DNA of 64,000 nucleotides, from the NCBI RefSeq assembly GCF_017794765.1, contig NZ_CP051236.1, positions 1,992,593-2,056,592 on the forward strand, written 5' to 3'. The first letter of the stretch is position 1, and the number at the start of each line of letters is the position of its first letter. This DNA is from Nitratireductor sp. (GTDB taxonomy: Bacteria; Pseudomonadota; Alphaproteobacteria; Rhizobiales; Rhizobiaceae). Shown piece after piece: positions 20,110 through 29,503 of the stretch. Both the position numbers and the translations under genes were made by a program. The notes beneath the pieces are model-generated. The model was not told the DNA's origin and did no database searches. It worked only from the letters and a program-made list of their open reading frames with translations.

Positions 20110-21035
20110 TTGTTTTCCTCCACCACGAGGCTCACGAAAATGTCTTCGAGCGAGCGCTGTTCCGTATCGAGATCCTTGACGGTGATTCCGGCTTCGCTCA
20201 GCGCCGACAACAGGGAGGCAATTCCCGTCCGTTTCGCCTGTGTGTCGTAATGATAGATGATCCGCGTGCCGCCATCGGCGAGTTCGAGATCGTATCCGGA
20301 AAGCTGTGCCGGCAACGCGTTCAGTGGCTTCTGTAGATCCAGCGTGAGCTGCTTTTGTCCGAGTTTACGCATCAACTCGGCCTTTTCCTCGACCAAAAGC
20401 AGCTGCCCTTTGTTGATGACACCCACCCGGTCGGCAATTTCTTCCGCCTCTTCGATATAGTGCGTGGTCAGGATGATCGTGACACCGGTATCCCGCAAGC
20501 GCTTGACGAGCCGCCACATATCCTTGCGCAGTTCCACGTCGACACCCGCGGTCGGTTCATCCAGAAAGAGGATGCGCGGCTCGTGGGCCAGGGCCTTGGC
20601 GATCATCACGCGCCGTTTCATGCCGCCCGAGAGAGCCATGATCTGGCTGTCTTTCTTGTCGTAAAGTGAGAGGTCGCGCAGGATCTGCTCGACCAGCGCC
20701 GGCGCCGGCTTCTTGCCGAAAAGGCCGCGACTGTAGCTTACCGTTGCCCAGACCGTTTCGAAGGTTTCGGTGTGCAGTTCCTGGGGAACGAGCCCGATCA
20801 ACTGTCGCGCCTGGCGGTAGTTCTGGACAATATCATTGCCTTCCACGGTTACCGTGCCGGTAGTGGGCTTTACCAGCCCGCAGACGATGGAGATCATCGT
20901 CGTTTTTCCGGCCCCGTTTGGGCCGAGCAGCGCGAGTATCTCGCCGCGCCTGATATCGAGGTCGACCGATTTCAGTGCGGTCACACCAGTGTCGTAGGTC
21001 TTTGAAAGATCTTTGATGGAAAGAGCTGTCGTCAT
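20106..21035 (-). CDS. ABC exporter ATP-binding subunit (YadG/CcmA type)
   Basis: 309-residue ATPase: Walker [10 protein letters not shown] (38-46), signature LSGGMKR (135-141), Walker B ILFLDEP (155-161), D-loop and switch His in [14 protein letters not shown]-terminal extension of about 85 residues after the core is usual in YadG/NodI-like subunits. Works with the overlapping ABC-2 permease. NodI/drug-resistance relatives share this layout, so the exported substrate cannot be assigned. Confidence 0.9.
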   Translation of the reverse strand: MTTALSIKDLSKTYDTGVTALKSVDLDIRRGEILALLGPNGAGKTTMISIVCGLVKPTTGTVTVEGNDIVQNYRQARQLIGLVPQELHTETFETVWATVSYSRGLFGKKPAPALVEQILRDLSLYDKKDSQIMALSGGMKRRVMIAKALAHEPRILFLDEPTAGVDVELRKDMWRLVKRLRDTGVTIILTTHYIEEAEEIADRVGVINKGQLLLVEEKAELMRKLGQKQLTLDLQKPLNALPAQLSGYDLELADGGTRIIYHYDTQAKRTGIASLLSALSEAGITVKDLDTEQRSLEDIFVSLVVEENK

Positions 21036-21169
21036 GGGAAAAGTCCGTCATGTCGGGGCTTTGGCAGGCCGCGCACATATAGACATTATGCAGCCCGCTT
21101 GCCAGCGCACGCGATTGCTCGCTGACAGTTCCTGACATGAACGGACGGTTTTTCTTCCCTTCGCCCGGC

Positions 21170-21448
21170 TCAGTTGTTTTCCGGGTCGGTCTCCGCAGCG
21201 AAGGCGAGTTGCCCGCAGCGCACCATCGCAAAAAGCGCGGGAATGCCGATGATCACCGACAGAATGATCTCGCCGACGGTCTGAAGGTGCAGTAATCCGG
21301 AGAGCCCCCATATCCCGGCAGCGGAAGCGGTTGCCACTTCCGTGGAAATGAAGAGTGTCACGGAAACAAAGCCCAAGATCTGCGCGAGCGTAAGCCTGCG
21401 GCGAGGTGCAATTTCCTGCTGTCGCGGCCCGTTTGCTTTAAAAGACAT
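21170..21448 (-). CDS. Small two-helix membrane protein, unknown function
   Basis: 92 residues. A basic, Gln/Arg-rich N terminus (APRRRLTLAQILGF) leads to two hydrophobic segments (about residues 24-48 and 53-78) and an acidic C terminus. Start at the ATG ending at 21448. It resembles short conserved rhizobial membrane proteins but I do not recognise a named family. Divergent from fabD with about 180 bases between. Confidence 0.6.
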   Translation of the reverse strand: MSFKANGPRQQEIAPRRRLTLAQILGFVSVTLFISTEVATASAAGIWGLSGLLHLQTVGEIILSVIIGIPALFAMVRCGQLAFAAETDPENN

Positions 21449-21625
21449 GTCTAAAATACCCCTGCACGCCACCGGAATTGGGGCGGAACAGCGATACATC
21501 TCTCCTCAATTATGGAGTTTTCATGTCACGGCTCTCGGGGACCGAAAACGCCCAAAAAGCTTGACGCGCCGATTGTGTTGCGTCACCAGATGCGCCCGAC
21601 AAGGACGAATACCGGAGATTTGGCG

Positions 21626-22567
21626 ATGGGCATCGCTTTCACCTTTCCAGGTCAGGGAAGTCAGGCTGTCGGCATGGGGCGCGATCTGGCCGATGCGTTC
21701 CGCGAGGCAAAGGACGTTTTCCAGGAGGTTGATGACGCGCTCAACCAGAAACTTTCCAGAATCATGTGGGAAGGTCCTGAGGACGAACTGACACTCACCG
21801 CCAATGCACAGCCAGCGCTGATGGCCGTTTCAATCGCCGCTATGCGGGTGATGGAGAAGGGCGGTCTTTCGCTTAGGGACAAAGTGTCCTTCGTGGCCGG
21901 TCATTCGCTTGGTGAATATTCTGCCCTGTGCGCTGCCGGCACATTCTCGCTGGCTGACACCGCGCGGCTTTTGCGCATTCGAGGCAATGCCATGCAGGCT
22001 GCCGTGCCGGTGGGCGAAGGGGCGATGGCCGCGATCATCGGTCTCGAAGCTTCAGACGTGGAAGCGGTCTGCTCTGCTGCCGGAAAGGAAGGCGTCTGCC
22101 AGATCGCCAATGACAATGGCGGCGGACAGCTCGTGATTTCCGGTGCCAGGAGCGCCGTCGAGGAGGCTGCCAGGCTCGCGTCGGAAAAGGGTGCCAAACG
22201 CGCGATCATGCTACCGGTTTCCGCACCCTTCCACTCCGCGCTCATGCAGCCGGCTGCCGAGGCCATGCGAGAAGCGCTCGCCGGTGTCAGGAAACACGCC
22301 CCGGCCGTTCCGGTGGTGGCTAATGTCACCGTCTCGCCTTTGAGGGATCCCGAAGAGATAGCCGAACGACTGGTCGAGCAGGTCACGGGTCGTGTGCGCT
22401 GGCGCGAAACCATCGACTGGTTTGGAGAGAACGGCGTGGAGACGCTTTATGAAATCGGCTCCGGCAAGGTGCTGTCTGGTCTCGCCCGTCGCATCAACCG
22501 TGATCTTGCCGCAGTCCCGGTTAACACACCGGCAGATATCGAAGCGGCAATGGCGGCACTCGGCTGA
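21626..22567 (+). CDS. fabD: Malonyl-CoA:ACP transacylase
   Basis: 313-residue enzyme that loads malonyl groups onto acyl carrier protein for fatty-acid elongation. N-terminal FPGQGSQAVGMG (7-18), catalytic Ser94 in GHSLGEYSA, and catalytic His in VSAPFHSALM. The start at 21626 gives the family N terminus and has GGAG about ten bases before it; the in-frame ATG at 21512 would add 38 unrelated residues. Heads the fabD-fabG-GNAT-acpP-fabF block. Confidence 0.96.
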   Translation: MGIAFTFPGQGSQAVGMGRDLADAFREAKDVFQEVDDALNQKLSRIMWEGPEDELTLTANAQPALMAVSIAAMRVMEKGGLSLRDKVSFVAGHSLGEYSALCAAGTFSLADTARLLRIRGNAMQAAVPVGEGAMAAIIGLEASDVEAVCSAAGKEGVCQIANDNGGGQLVISGARSAVEEAARLASEKGAKRAIMLPVSAPFHSALMQPAAEAMREALAGVRKHAPAVPVVANVTVSPLRDPEEIAERLVEQVTGRVRWRETIDWFGENGVETLYEIGSGKVLSGLARRINRDLAAVPVNTPADIEAAMAALG

Positions 22568-22618
22568 GCCGGGCCGCTTATACAACGAAGAATTTAGGTG
22601 ATTGAAAAGGACAAGGCC

Positions 22619-23356
22619 ATGTTTGATCTGAGCGGCCGCAAGGCACTGGTGACAGGGGCGTCCGGCGGCATCGGCGAGGCCATCGCGCGCACTTTGCATG
22701 CCCAGGGTGCCGTTGTCGGCCTGCACGGCACGCGGGTTGAAAAGCTGGAGTCGCTTGCCGCCGATCTCGGTGATCGCGTCAGGCTGTTTCCCGCCAACCT
22801 GTCTGACCGCAATGAAGTCAAACAGTTGGCCGAAAAGGCGGAATCGGAACTTGAGGGGGTCGATATCCTCGTCAACAATGCCGGCATCACCCGCGACGGC
22901 CTCTTCGTGCGCATGAGCGACGATGACTGGGATCAGGTTCTGGAAATCAATCTTGGATCGGTCTTCCGGCTGACGCGCGAACTGACACACCCGATGATGC
23001 GCCGCCGATTCGGCCGCATCATAAACATCACCTCCGTTGTCGGCGTTACCGGCAATCCCGGTCAGGCGAATTACTGTGCCTCAAAGGCGGGTTTGATCGG
23101 CTTTTCCAAGTCGCTTGCCCAGGAAATCGCCAGCCGGTCGATCACCGTCAACTGCGTTGCCCCCGGCTTCATCGAATCGGCCATGACCGACAAGCTCAAC
23201 GACAAGCAGCGCGACGCGATCATGGGCGCCATTCCCATGAAACGCATGGGCAGCGGTGAGGAAATAGCGTCCGCTGTAGCATACCTCGCCTCCAACGAGG
23301 CCTCCTATGTCACGGGCCAGACCGTGCACGTTAATGGTGGCATGGCAATGATCTGA
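22619..23356 (+). CDS. fabG: 3-oxoacyl-ACP reductase
   Basis: 245-residue SDR enzyme that reduces 3-ketoacyl-ACP with NADPH. TGASGGIG at 12-19, NNAG at 86-89, catalytic Ser139, Tyr152 and Lys156 (YCASK). The C-terminal TGQTVHVNGGMAMI is typical of FabG. The start at 22619 has AAGGAC seven bases upstream; a GTG at 22598 is in frame but less likely. 51 bases after fabD. Confidence 0.95.
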   Translation: MFDLSGRKALVTGASGGIGEAIARTLHAQGAVVGLHGTRVEKLESLAADLGDRVRLFPANLSDRNEVKQLAEKAESELEGVDILVNNAGITRDGLFVRMSDDDWDQVLEINLGSVFRLTRELTHPMMRRRFGRIINITSVVGVTGNPGQANYCASKAGLIGFSKSLAQEIASRSITVNCVAPGFIESAMTDKLNDKQRDAIMGAIPMKRMGSGEEIASAVAYLASNEASYVTGQTVHVNGGMAMI

Positions 23357-23379
23357 ATACGGCTTGTGCAGGATCAACA

Positions 23380-23934
23380 ATGGACGGGCTCTCCACACGG
23401 CGCTTTGATCTACGTGATTTCGAGCCCGCCGACATTCCGGCATTGGCCGCTTACCAGTCAGACCCCCGCTTTGTGTCCGCTCGCAGAAATGCGGGACAGG
23501 AAGCGGGGGATCCAGCCGAACTCGTTGCGCTGTTTTGCGCATGGGCGCAGGAGCATCCGCGCCGGAACTACCAGTTTGCCATTGTCGAACGCAGAATCGG
23601 ACGGGTGGTTGGCTGTGCGGGTGTTCGCACCGCCAATTGTCCACAGGGTAGCGGTGAACTGGGTATTGAACTCTCTGCGGATCTGTGGGGGCGTTACGGC
23701 TGCGCCGTTGAAGTCATGTGCGCTCTGCTCGACTTCGGTTTCTCCACACTAAGTCTGCACGAGATTATAGGTGAAACCACTGCCGAAAATCATCAGGCAG
23801 CCAGGCTAGCGTCCTTTCTCGGTGCGCGGTGTGAGAAGCCTGCAGGGCACGGAAATAAAGGGCTCCAGCCATCCGGAAATCCGGTCCTGTGGCGATTCCT
23901 GTTTCGTGACTGGACCTTTGGGAGGAGTGGTTGA
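23380..23934 (+). CDS. GNAT-family N-acetyltransferase (RimJ/RimL-like)
   Basis: 184 residues with the Acetyltransf_3 layout: N-terminal TRRFDLRDFEPADIPALAAY; the central VVGCAGVRT strand; ELGIELSADLWGRYGCAVEVMCALLDFGF, which carries the acetyl-CoA pyrophosphate loop region (the usual Q/R-x-x-G-x-G/A is GRYGCAVE); then a HEIIGETTAENHQAARLASFLG closing segment. Relatives acetylate protein N termini, antibiotics or metabolites. It lies 23 bases after fabG and before acpP, an uncommon interruption of the fab block. Target unknown. Confidence 0.8.
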   Translation: MDGLSTRRFDLRDFEPADIPALAAYQSDPRFVSARRNAGQEAGDPAELVALFCAWAQEHPRRNYQFAIVERRIGRVVGCAGVRTANCPQGSGELGIELSADLWGRYGCAVEVMCALLDFGFSTLSLHEIIGETTAENHQAARLASFLGARCEKPAGHGNKGLQPSGNPVLWRFLFRDWTFGRSG

Positions 23935-24167
23935 GGCGTCTTTCCCCATAAGCGCGGACACGCGGAATACCTCTTGGCGCGCGCGCTAAAATCGTGATAA
24001 GCGCCCGCTCGAAGCCGTTCCGCACGCCGCATGCACAGAGTGCATCGTTAACGGAACATAACAGACTGGGCGTCGATCGTATCGGCGCTTTAGTCGTCAT
24101 TTCGCTTGATTAGCGGCATTCGTGCGGCTAACGAAGATCGGAAATTCAGAAAGTCGAGGGTTCTCTC

Positions 24168-24404
24168 ATGAGCGATACTGCAGAACGCGTTAAGAAAATC
24201 GTTGTCGAACATCTGGGCGTCGAAGGCGACAAGGTGACCGAAGGCGCTAGCTTCATTGATGATCTTGGCGCAGACAGCCTCGACACCGTCGAGCTGGTCA
24301 TGGCCTTTGAAGAAGAGTTCGGCGTTGAAATTCCGGATGACGCAGCCGAGACGATCCTCACCGTCGGCGATGCTGTGAAGTACATCGACAAGGCGACCGC
24401 CTGA
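24168..24404 (+). CDS. acpP: Acyl carrier protein
   Basis: 78-residue acidic carrier. Ser37 in [10 protein letters not shown] receives the phosphopantetheine arm. Near-universal sequence, normal length. GAGGG lies about eight bases before the ATG. The 233 bases upstream have no gene and probably contain its own promoter, consistent with ACP being needed in large excess over FabD and FabG. Confidence 0.97.
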   Translation: MSDTAERVKKIVVEHLGVEGDKVTEGASFIDDLGADSLDTVELVMAFEEEFGVEIPDDAAETILTVGDAVKYIDKATA

Positions 24405-24455
24405 GGCCGTCCGGCGTTTTCGTTACGAAACGTAGTCAAGGCGGATAATCAGCAT

Positions 24456-25712
24456 ATGAGACGCGTCGTCGTCACCGGTATGGGGCTTCTTTCACCCTTC
24501 GGCCTCGGTGTTGAACATGGGTGGAAGAGCCTGCTTTCGGGCAAGAGTGCGGCCAGCCGCATCGATCGTTTCGAGGTCGATGATCTGGCCTGCAAGATCG
24601 CCAATTCGATCCCGCGCGAAGGCGAGGGGGCGTTTGACCCTGATGCTTTTCTGGAGCCGCGCGAGCAGCGCAAGATAGGTGAGTTCATCACCTACGGCAT
24701 TGCTGCGGCTGATCAGGCGTTGGAGGATTCGGGCTGGAAACCGGAAACCGAAGACGAAAAATATGCCACTGGCGTGCTTATCGGTTCGGGGATTGGTGGC
24801 ATTGAAGGCATTGCTGAGAACGCCTTGACGCTCGCTGAGCGCGGCCCGCGCCGCATCAGCCCGTTCTTTATTCCAGGCAACATTATCAACCTGGTCTCGG
24901 GGCAGGTGTCCATCCGCCACGGGCTGAAGGGGCCGAACCATGCAGTGGTGACCGCGTGCTCAACCGGTGCGCATGCCATTGGCGATGCCGCGCGGCTTAT
25001 TATGCTGGGTGATGCTGACGTTATGCTGGCGGGCGGTGCAGAAGCACCGATCACGCGTCTTTCCATTGCAGGCTTTTCTGCCTGCAAAGCACTTTCCACC
25101 AGCTTTAACGACACGCCGGAAAAGGCCTCCCGCCCCTATGACCGCGACCGTGACGGTTTTGTCATGGGCGAGGGCGCTGGCGTGGTTGTTCTAGAGGAGC
25201 TGGAGCACGCAAAGGCGCGCGGCGCCAGGATCTACGCTGAAGTTGTGGGCTATGGCCTCACCGGCGACGCCTACCACATTACGGCTCCGGCCGAGGATGG
25301 CGACGGTGCCTACCGTTGCATGAAGGCTGCTTTGAAACGTGCAGGTCTTTCCCCGGCCGATGTGGATTATATCAACGCACATGGTACATCCACCATGGCG
25401 GATACGATTGAACTCGGTGCCGTGGAGCGTCTCCTGGGGGATTCTGCCAGCAAGGTATCGATGTCCTCCACCAAGTCCTCAATCGGACATCTTTTGGGTG
25501 CCGCCGGGGCGGCAGAGGCGATCTTCTCGGTTCTTGCCATTCGTGACAACATTGTTCCGCCGACCATCAATCTGGACAATCCACAGGTGGAAACGCCAAT
25601 CGATCTGGTACCCAACAGGCCGCGTGAGCGGCAGGTTGACGTAGCGTTGTCCAACTCGTTCGGCTTCGGCGGCACCAATGCATCGCTTGTGTTCAAGCGT
25701 TATGATGCCTGA
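24456..25712 (+). CDS. fabF: 3-oxoacyl-ACP synthase II
   Basis: 418-residue condensing enzyme that elongates acyl-ACP with malonyl-ACP. Catalytic Cys168 in VVTACSTGAH; the two His are in YINAHGTST and in KSSIGHLLGAAGA; the C-terminal NSFGFGGTNASLVF is conserved. 51 bases after acpP. The following 188 bases show no gene. Confidence 0.96.
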   Translation: MRRVVVTGMGLLSPFGLGVEHGWKSLLSGKSAASRIDRFEVDDLACKIANSIPREGEGAFDPDAFLEPREQRKIGEFITYGIAAADQALEDSGWKPETEDEKYATGVLIGSGIGGIEGIAENALTLAERGPRRISPFFIPGNIINLVSGQVSIRHGLKGPNHAVVTACSTGAHAIGDAARLIMLGDADVMLAGGAEAPITRLSIAGFSACKALSTSFNDTPEKASRPYDRDRDGFVMGEGAGVVVLEELEHAKARGARIYAEVVGYGLTGDAYHITAPAEDGDGAYRCMKAALKRAGLSPADVDYINAHGTSTMADTIELGAVERLLGDSASKVSMSSTKSSIGHLLGAAGAAEAIFSVLAIRDNIVPPTINLDNPQVETPIDLVPNRPRERQVDVALSNSFGFGGTNASLVFKRYDA

Positions 25713-25900
25713 AGCTTTCCGATAACGGTCTTGCAGTTTTGCCATTTTCGCAATTCAGTCTGACAGACACGAATCGAGATGGCGAACGCCAGGTGCCGGA
25801 GGAGTGTTTTTCTGAAGCCTGTGCGGACGTTTAAGACACGAATATTTAGGACAGGACTGGCGACCGTTGGCGCCGTTCTGAAGGGAGCGGTCCAAGAGGC

Positions 25901-27067
25901 ATGACAGGGACTTCCGGTGACAATTCCGGCTTCGGCCGTCAGGCAGGCGATGAACGCGGTCGCGCGTTCAAATCGGCCAACCAGACTTTGCGGCCGGAGG
26001 CTGGCACACCGCCGCCACGTCGCTCGAAGCGTGCGCGCAGTCAGTTCGTGGTATTCCTGAACTTCGTCTTCTCATCCGTTGTATTTCTGGTCATTCTTGC
26101 CGGCTTCGCATTTTATTTCGGCAAGCGGGAGTTCCATCAGCCGGGTCCTTCGCGAACGGCCGAGACCGTGATGATCAAACCGAACACCGGTGTGCGCCAG
26201 ATCGCGAGCCTGCTTGAACGCGAGGGCGTTATTTCCGATGCCCGCATCTTTTCGCTCGGCGTTCGCGCCTATGGTGCGGATTCCCAGTTGAAGGCGGGCG
26301 AATACGCCATCGATGCCGGCGCGTCCATGCACGACATCATGGAACTGTTGAAGAGTGGCAGGAGCGTTCTGTATTCGCTCACCATTCCCGAGGGACAGAC
26401 CGTCTTCCAGGTGTTCGAGCGGATCCGTGAAACCGAAGAGCTTTCTGGCACTCTGCCCGACGAACTCCCACCCGAAGGCAGTCTTGCCGCCGATACGCTA
26501 CGTTTCACGCGCGGTATGGATCGTGCGGCGGTCGTTGAGAAACTGCTCGAGGATCAGCGCGAGCTTGTTGACAGCATCTGGGAGCGTCGCGACGAAGATT
26601 TGCCGATCAAGGACAAGAATGAGTTCGTGACGCTGGCTTCCATTGTTGAAAAGGAAACGGGAATCGCCGATGAGCGCCCGCGGGTCGCCGCCGTATTCAT
26701 CAATCGCTTGCGCAAGGGCATGCGGCTACAGTCGGATCCCACGATCATCTACGGGCTGTTCGGCGGTCAGGGAAAGCCGTCTGATCGACCGATTTATCGG
26801 TCTGATCTCGACAAGAAGACACCCTACAACACGTACCTTATCGATGGTCTGCCACCCACACCCATTGCCAATCCCGGCCGCGCGGCTCTCGAGGCCGTGG
26901 CAAACCCCTCTCAGACGGATGAACTCTATTTCGTCGCCGACGGAACAGGCGGGCACGTTTTCGCCAAGACACTCAAGGAACACAACGAGAATGTCGCTCG
27001 CTGGCGCAGGATCGAACGTGAGCGTCGGGCGGAGGAAGAAAACGGGAGCGACAACGGTTCGAATTGA
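25901..27067 (+). CDS. mltG: Endolytic murein transglycosylase MltG
   Basis: 388-residue inner-membrane enzyme that cuts nascent glycan strands and sets their length. Basic cytoplasmic N terminus, one membrane helix (about residues 50-72), a LysM-like subdomain, then the YceG catalytic domain with probable catalytic Glu250 in IVEKETG, followed by AAVFINRLRKGMRLQSDP. Follows fabF, as in many proteobacteria. The ribosome binding site is poorly spaced (AGAGG one base before the ATG; GGGAG 14 bases before). Confidence 0.93.
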   Translation: MTGTSGDNSGFGRQAGDERGRAFKSANQTLRPEAGTPPPRRSKRARSQFVVFLNFVFSSVVFLVILAGFAFYFGKREFHQPGPSRTAETVMIKPNTGVRQIASLLEREGVISDARIFSLGVRAYGADSQLKAGEYAIDAGASMHDIMELLKSGRSVLYSLTIPEGQTVFQVFERIRETEELSGTLPDELPPEGSLAADTLRFTRGMDRAAVVEKLLEDQRELVDSIWERRDEDLPIKDKNEFVTLASIVEKETGIADERPRVAAVFINRLRKGMRLQSDPTIIYGLFGGQGKPSDRPIYRSDLDKKTPYNTYLIDGLPPTPIANPGRAALEAVANPSQTDELYFVADGTGGHVFAKTLKEHNENVARWRRIERERRAEEENGSDNGSN

Positions 27068-27088
27068 GCCGGACGCGCAGGCGCACAG

Positions 27089-27112
27089 AGGGGAGGCATG
27101 AGGGGAGGCATG
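27089..27112 (+). repeat. Tandem duplication of ribosome binding site plus start codon of yicC
   Basis: Two perfect, adjacent copies of the 12-mer AGGGGAGGCATG (27089-27100 and 27101-27112). Each carries its own Shine-Dalgarno and ATG, and the two ATGs are in the same frame (27098 and 27110), giving a protein that begins MRGGM or simply M. Confidence 0.95.
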
Positions 27113-28000
27113 AGCAGGCTCCAGAGCATGACGGGATTTGCCCGTGCCGCGCGCGACCACGATGCAGGCGGCATCGCCTGGGAGGTGAAGTCGGTCAACG
27201 GGCGCAGCCTGGAAGCGCGCTTTCGTTTGCCGGCAGGCTTCGAACGCATTGAACAGACGGCCCGGCAGCGCCTGCAGAAGCGCTTTTCCCGCGGCAACGT
27301 TCAGGCTTCCCTTACATTCACGCAGAGCGCGGCGCTGCGTCGCCCTGTCGTTGACGAGGACTTTCTGAAAGAGATTGCGGCTCTTGCCGGACGGATTCAG
27401 CATGAGTTCGGTACGGGGCCGGCCACAGCCGATGGGCTGCTCGGTTTGCGCGGGGTTCTCGATTTCGCCGATCCCGTGGCGGATGAAGACATGCGTGCTT
27501 CACTTGACGAGGCGATCCTCGCTGCCTTTGACGACGCGCTGCAGGGCCTTGAGGAGGCCCGACGGGAAGAGGGCGGCGCGCTGCAATCCATTTTGCTCGA
27601 TCAGGTGGCCCGTATCGAGACATTGACCGATCAGGTCGAAGCCGATTCTTCGCGCTCTCCCGAAGCCATTCGAGAGCGCCTGCGTGAGCAGGTATCGCGG
27701 CTTATCGATGCAGTCACCGGCTTCGATTCGGACCGTCTGCACGCGGAAGCAGCCATTCTCGCGACAAAAGCCGACATACGCGAGGAAATCGACCGTCTGC
27801 GCACGCATATCGCATCGGCGCGGGCGCTGATCGACGCAGGTGGCCCCATCGGGCGAAAGCTCGATTTCCTGGGTCAGGAGTTCAACCGCGAATCCAATAC
27901 GCTTTGCTCAAAGTCCAATGCGGCAACGGTGACGGCCATCGGCCTGGAACTGAAGGCTGTCGTGGATCAGTTTCGAGAGCAGGTGCAAAATCTGGAGTAG
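27110..28000 (+). CDS. yicC: YicC/YloC-family endoribonuclease
   Basis: 296 residues (300 if the upstream duplicated ATG is used). Family hallmarks: SMTGFARA at the N terminus, VKSVNGRSLEARFRLP, and the C-terminal GRKLDFLGQEFNRESNTLCSK block, where the acidic and Cys/Asn residues form the metal-dependent RNase site. YicC works as a ring-shaped RNase affecting small-RNA turnover. Lies between mltG and gmk, as in many alphaproteobacteria. Which of the two tandem starts is used cannot be decided from sequence; the second matches the family. Confidence 0.93.
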   Translation: MSRLQSMTGFARAARDHDAGGIAWEVKSVNGRSLEARFRLPAGFERIEQTARQRLQKRFSRGNVQASLTFTQSAALRRPVVDEDFLKEIAALAGRIQHEFGTGPATADGLLGLRGVLDFADPVADEDMRASLDEAILAAFDDALQGLEEARREEGGALQSILLDQVARIETLTDQVEADSSRSPEAIRERLREQVSRLIDAVTGFDSDRLHAEAAILATKADIREEIDRLRTHIASARALIDAGGPIGRKLDFLGQEFNRESNTLCSKSNAATVTAIGLELKAVVDQFREQVQNLE

Positions 28001-28003
28001 ACC

Positions 28004-28669
28004 ATGTCCTCGGAACCCTCGCCTGCCGTTTCCACCGATGTCTCGCGCCGCGGTCTTATGCTGGTGCTGTCTTCGCCTTCAGGCGCGGGGAAATCCACCA
28101 TTGCACGCACACTGCTGGCGCAGGTTCCCGGTTTCGAGCTTTCCGTCAGCGTGACAACGCGCGCGAGACGCGGCAGCGAGATCGAAGGCGTGCACTATCA
28201 TTTCAAGTCGCAGCGCGAGTTCGAGATCATGCGCGACAATGACGATCTGCTCGAATGGGCCGAGGTCCACGGCAATTTCTACGGCACCCCGCGTGGCCCG
28301 GTCGAGAAGGCCCTTACGGAGGGCCGCGATATGCTCTTCGACATTGACTGGCAGGGAGCAGAGCAATTGCGCGAGAAGATGCGTGGCGATGTCGTGTCAA
28401 TCTTCATTCTGCCCCCCACCATGAAAGAGCTTCTCGGCCGTCTCACGCGGCGGGCAGAGGATACGCCGGAGATCATCCAGACGCGCCTGAAGAACGCACG
28501 CACCGAGATAGAGAAGTGGATCGATTACGATTACGTGGTCATCAATGATCAGCTTGATCGGGCGTTCTCCGCGGTTCGCTCGATCGTTGAGGCGGAGAGG
28601 CTTCGCCGCGACCGGCGCCCCGGCCTGTTCGATTTTGTGGCAGGGCTCCTCGCAGAAGAGGCGAATTGA
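28004..28669 (+). CDS. gmk: Guanylate kinase
   Basis: 221-residue enzyme phosphorylating GMP to GDP. P-loop SSPSGAGKS (23-31), GMP-binding [19 protein letters not shown], lid region with [15 protein letters not shown], and [13 protein letters not shown] near the end. Starts three bases after the yicC stop and converges on rsmA with only three bases between stops. Confidence 0.95.
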   Translation: MSSEPSPAVSTDVSRRGLMLVLSSPSGAGKSTIARTLLAQVPGFELSVSVTTRARRGSEIEGVHYHFKSQREFEIMRDNDDLLEWAEVHGNFYGTPRGPVEKALTEGRDMLFDIDWQGAEQLREKMRGDVVSIFILPPTMKELLGRLTRRAEDTPEIIQTRLKNARTEIEKWIDYDYVVINDQLDRAFSAVRSIVEAERLRRDRRPGLFDFVAGLLAEEAN

Positions 28670-28672
28670 AGC

Positions 28673-29503
28673 TCAGGCCTTGTTCGCCAGCGTTACGAAT
28701 TCGGCCACCGAAAGCGTCTCTGCGCGGCGCGTCGCATCAATGCCCGCACGAGCCAGAAGCACCTCACCACCAAGCGGTTTCAGACTCTGCCGCAGCATCT
28801 TGCGACGCTGCCCGAACGCAGCTTCGGTAACCTTTGCCAGTTTCGCCGGGTCGACGGCCAGCGGGGTTGCGCGCGGCACGATATGCACCACTGACGAGGT
28901 CACCTTGGGCGGTGGCGTAAAGGCCTGCGGCGGAAGGTCGAAAGCAATTCTTGCCTCTGTGCGCCAACCGGCCAGAACGCCCAGCCGGCCATACGACTTG
29001 TCACCGGGCTGCGCCACGATCCGTTGCGCCACCTCGCGTTGAAACATCAATGTCATGGAAGCATAGAACGGCGGCCAGGTTTCTGGCGTGAGCCAGCGCA
29101 CCAGGAGTTCGGTGCCTATATTGTACGGCAGGTTTGCAACGATCCGCACTTCACCCGCCGCATGTGGTGCGAGATCAGCGAAATCCGTCTCCATCGCATC
29201 ACCGCTGACAACGTCCAGCCGGCCCGGATAATGACTGGCGATCTCAGCCAGGGCATCAAGGCAGCGCTCATCGCGCTCGACAGCGATGACACGTTCGGCG
29301 CCTGCCATGAGAAGCGCACGTGTCAGCCCTCCAGGCCCGGGGCCAACCTCGATGACCGTCGCGCCTTCGAGATTTCCGGCAGCGCGCGCCACCTTCGCCG
29401 TCAAATTGAGATCAAGAAGAAAATTTTGCCCAAGCGACTTCTTCGCAGCAAGGCCGTGAGCGGCGATCACTTCGCGCAATGGGGGAAGGCCGTCAGCGCT
29501 CAT
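28673..29503 (-). CDS. rsmA: 16S rRNA dimethyladenosine transferase
   Basis: 276-residue KsgA/RsmA enzyme that dimethylates two adjacent adenines near the 3' end of 16S rRNA during 30S assembly. SLGQNFLLD (23-31), SAM motif [11 protein letters not shown] (50-60) and the N6-adenine motif NLPYN (124-128). The start overlaps the pdxA stop by four bases (ATGA), so the two are coupled, the usual pdxA-rsmA order. Confidence 0.95.
   Translation of the reverse strand: MSADGLPPLREVIAAHGLAAKKSLGQNFLLDLNLTAKVARAAGNLEGATVIEVGPGPGGLTRALLMAGAERVIAVERDERCLDALAEIASHYPGRLDVVSGDAMETDFADLAPHAAGEVRIVANLPYNIGTELLVRWLTPETWPPFYASMTLMFQREVAQRIVAQPGDKSYGRLGVLAGWRTEARIAFDLPPQAFTPPPKVTSSVVHIVPRATPLAVDPAKLAKVTEAAFGQRRKMLRQSLKPLGGEVLLARAGIDATRRAETLSVAEFVTLANKA

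Noticed and set aside
24049..24064. CtrA-like site (TTAA-N7-ATAAC) upstream of acpP
   Set aside because: One mismatch in a short degenerate motif, not accompanied by further sites; chance occurrence is likely.
24106..24134. Possible acpP promoter TTGATT-N17-TAACGA
   Set aside because: The -10 box matches consensus at only two positions; spacing alone is not enough.
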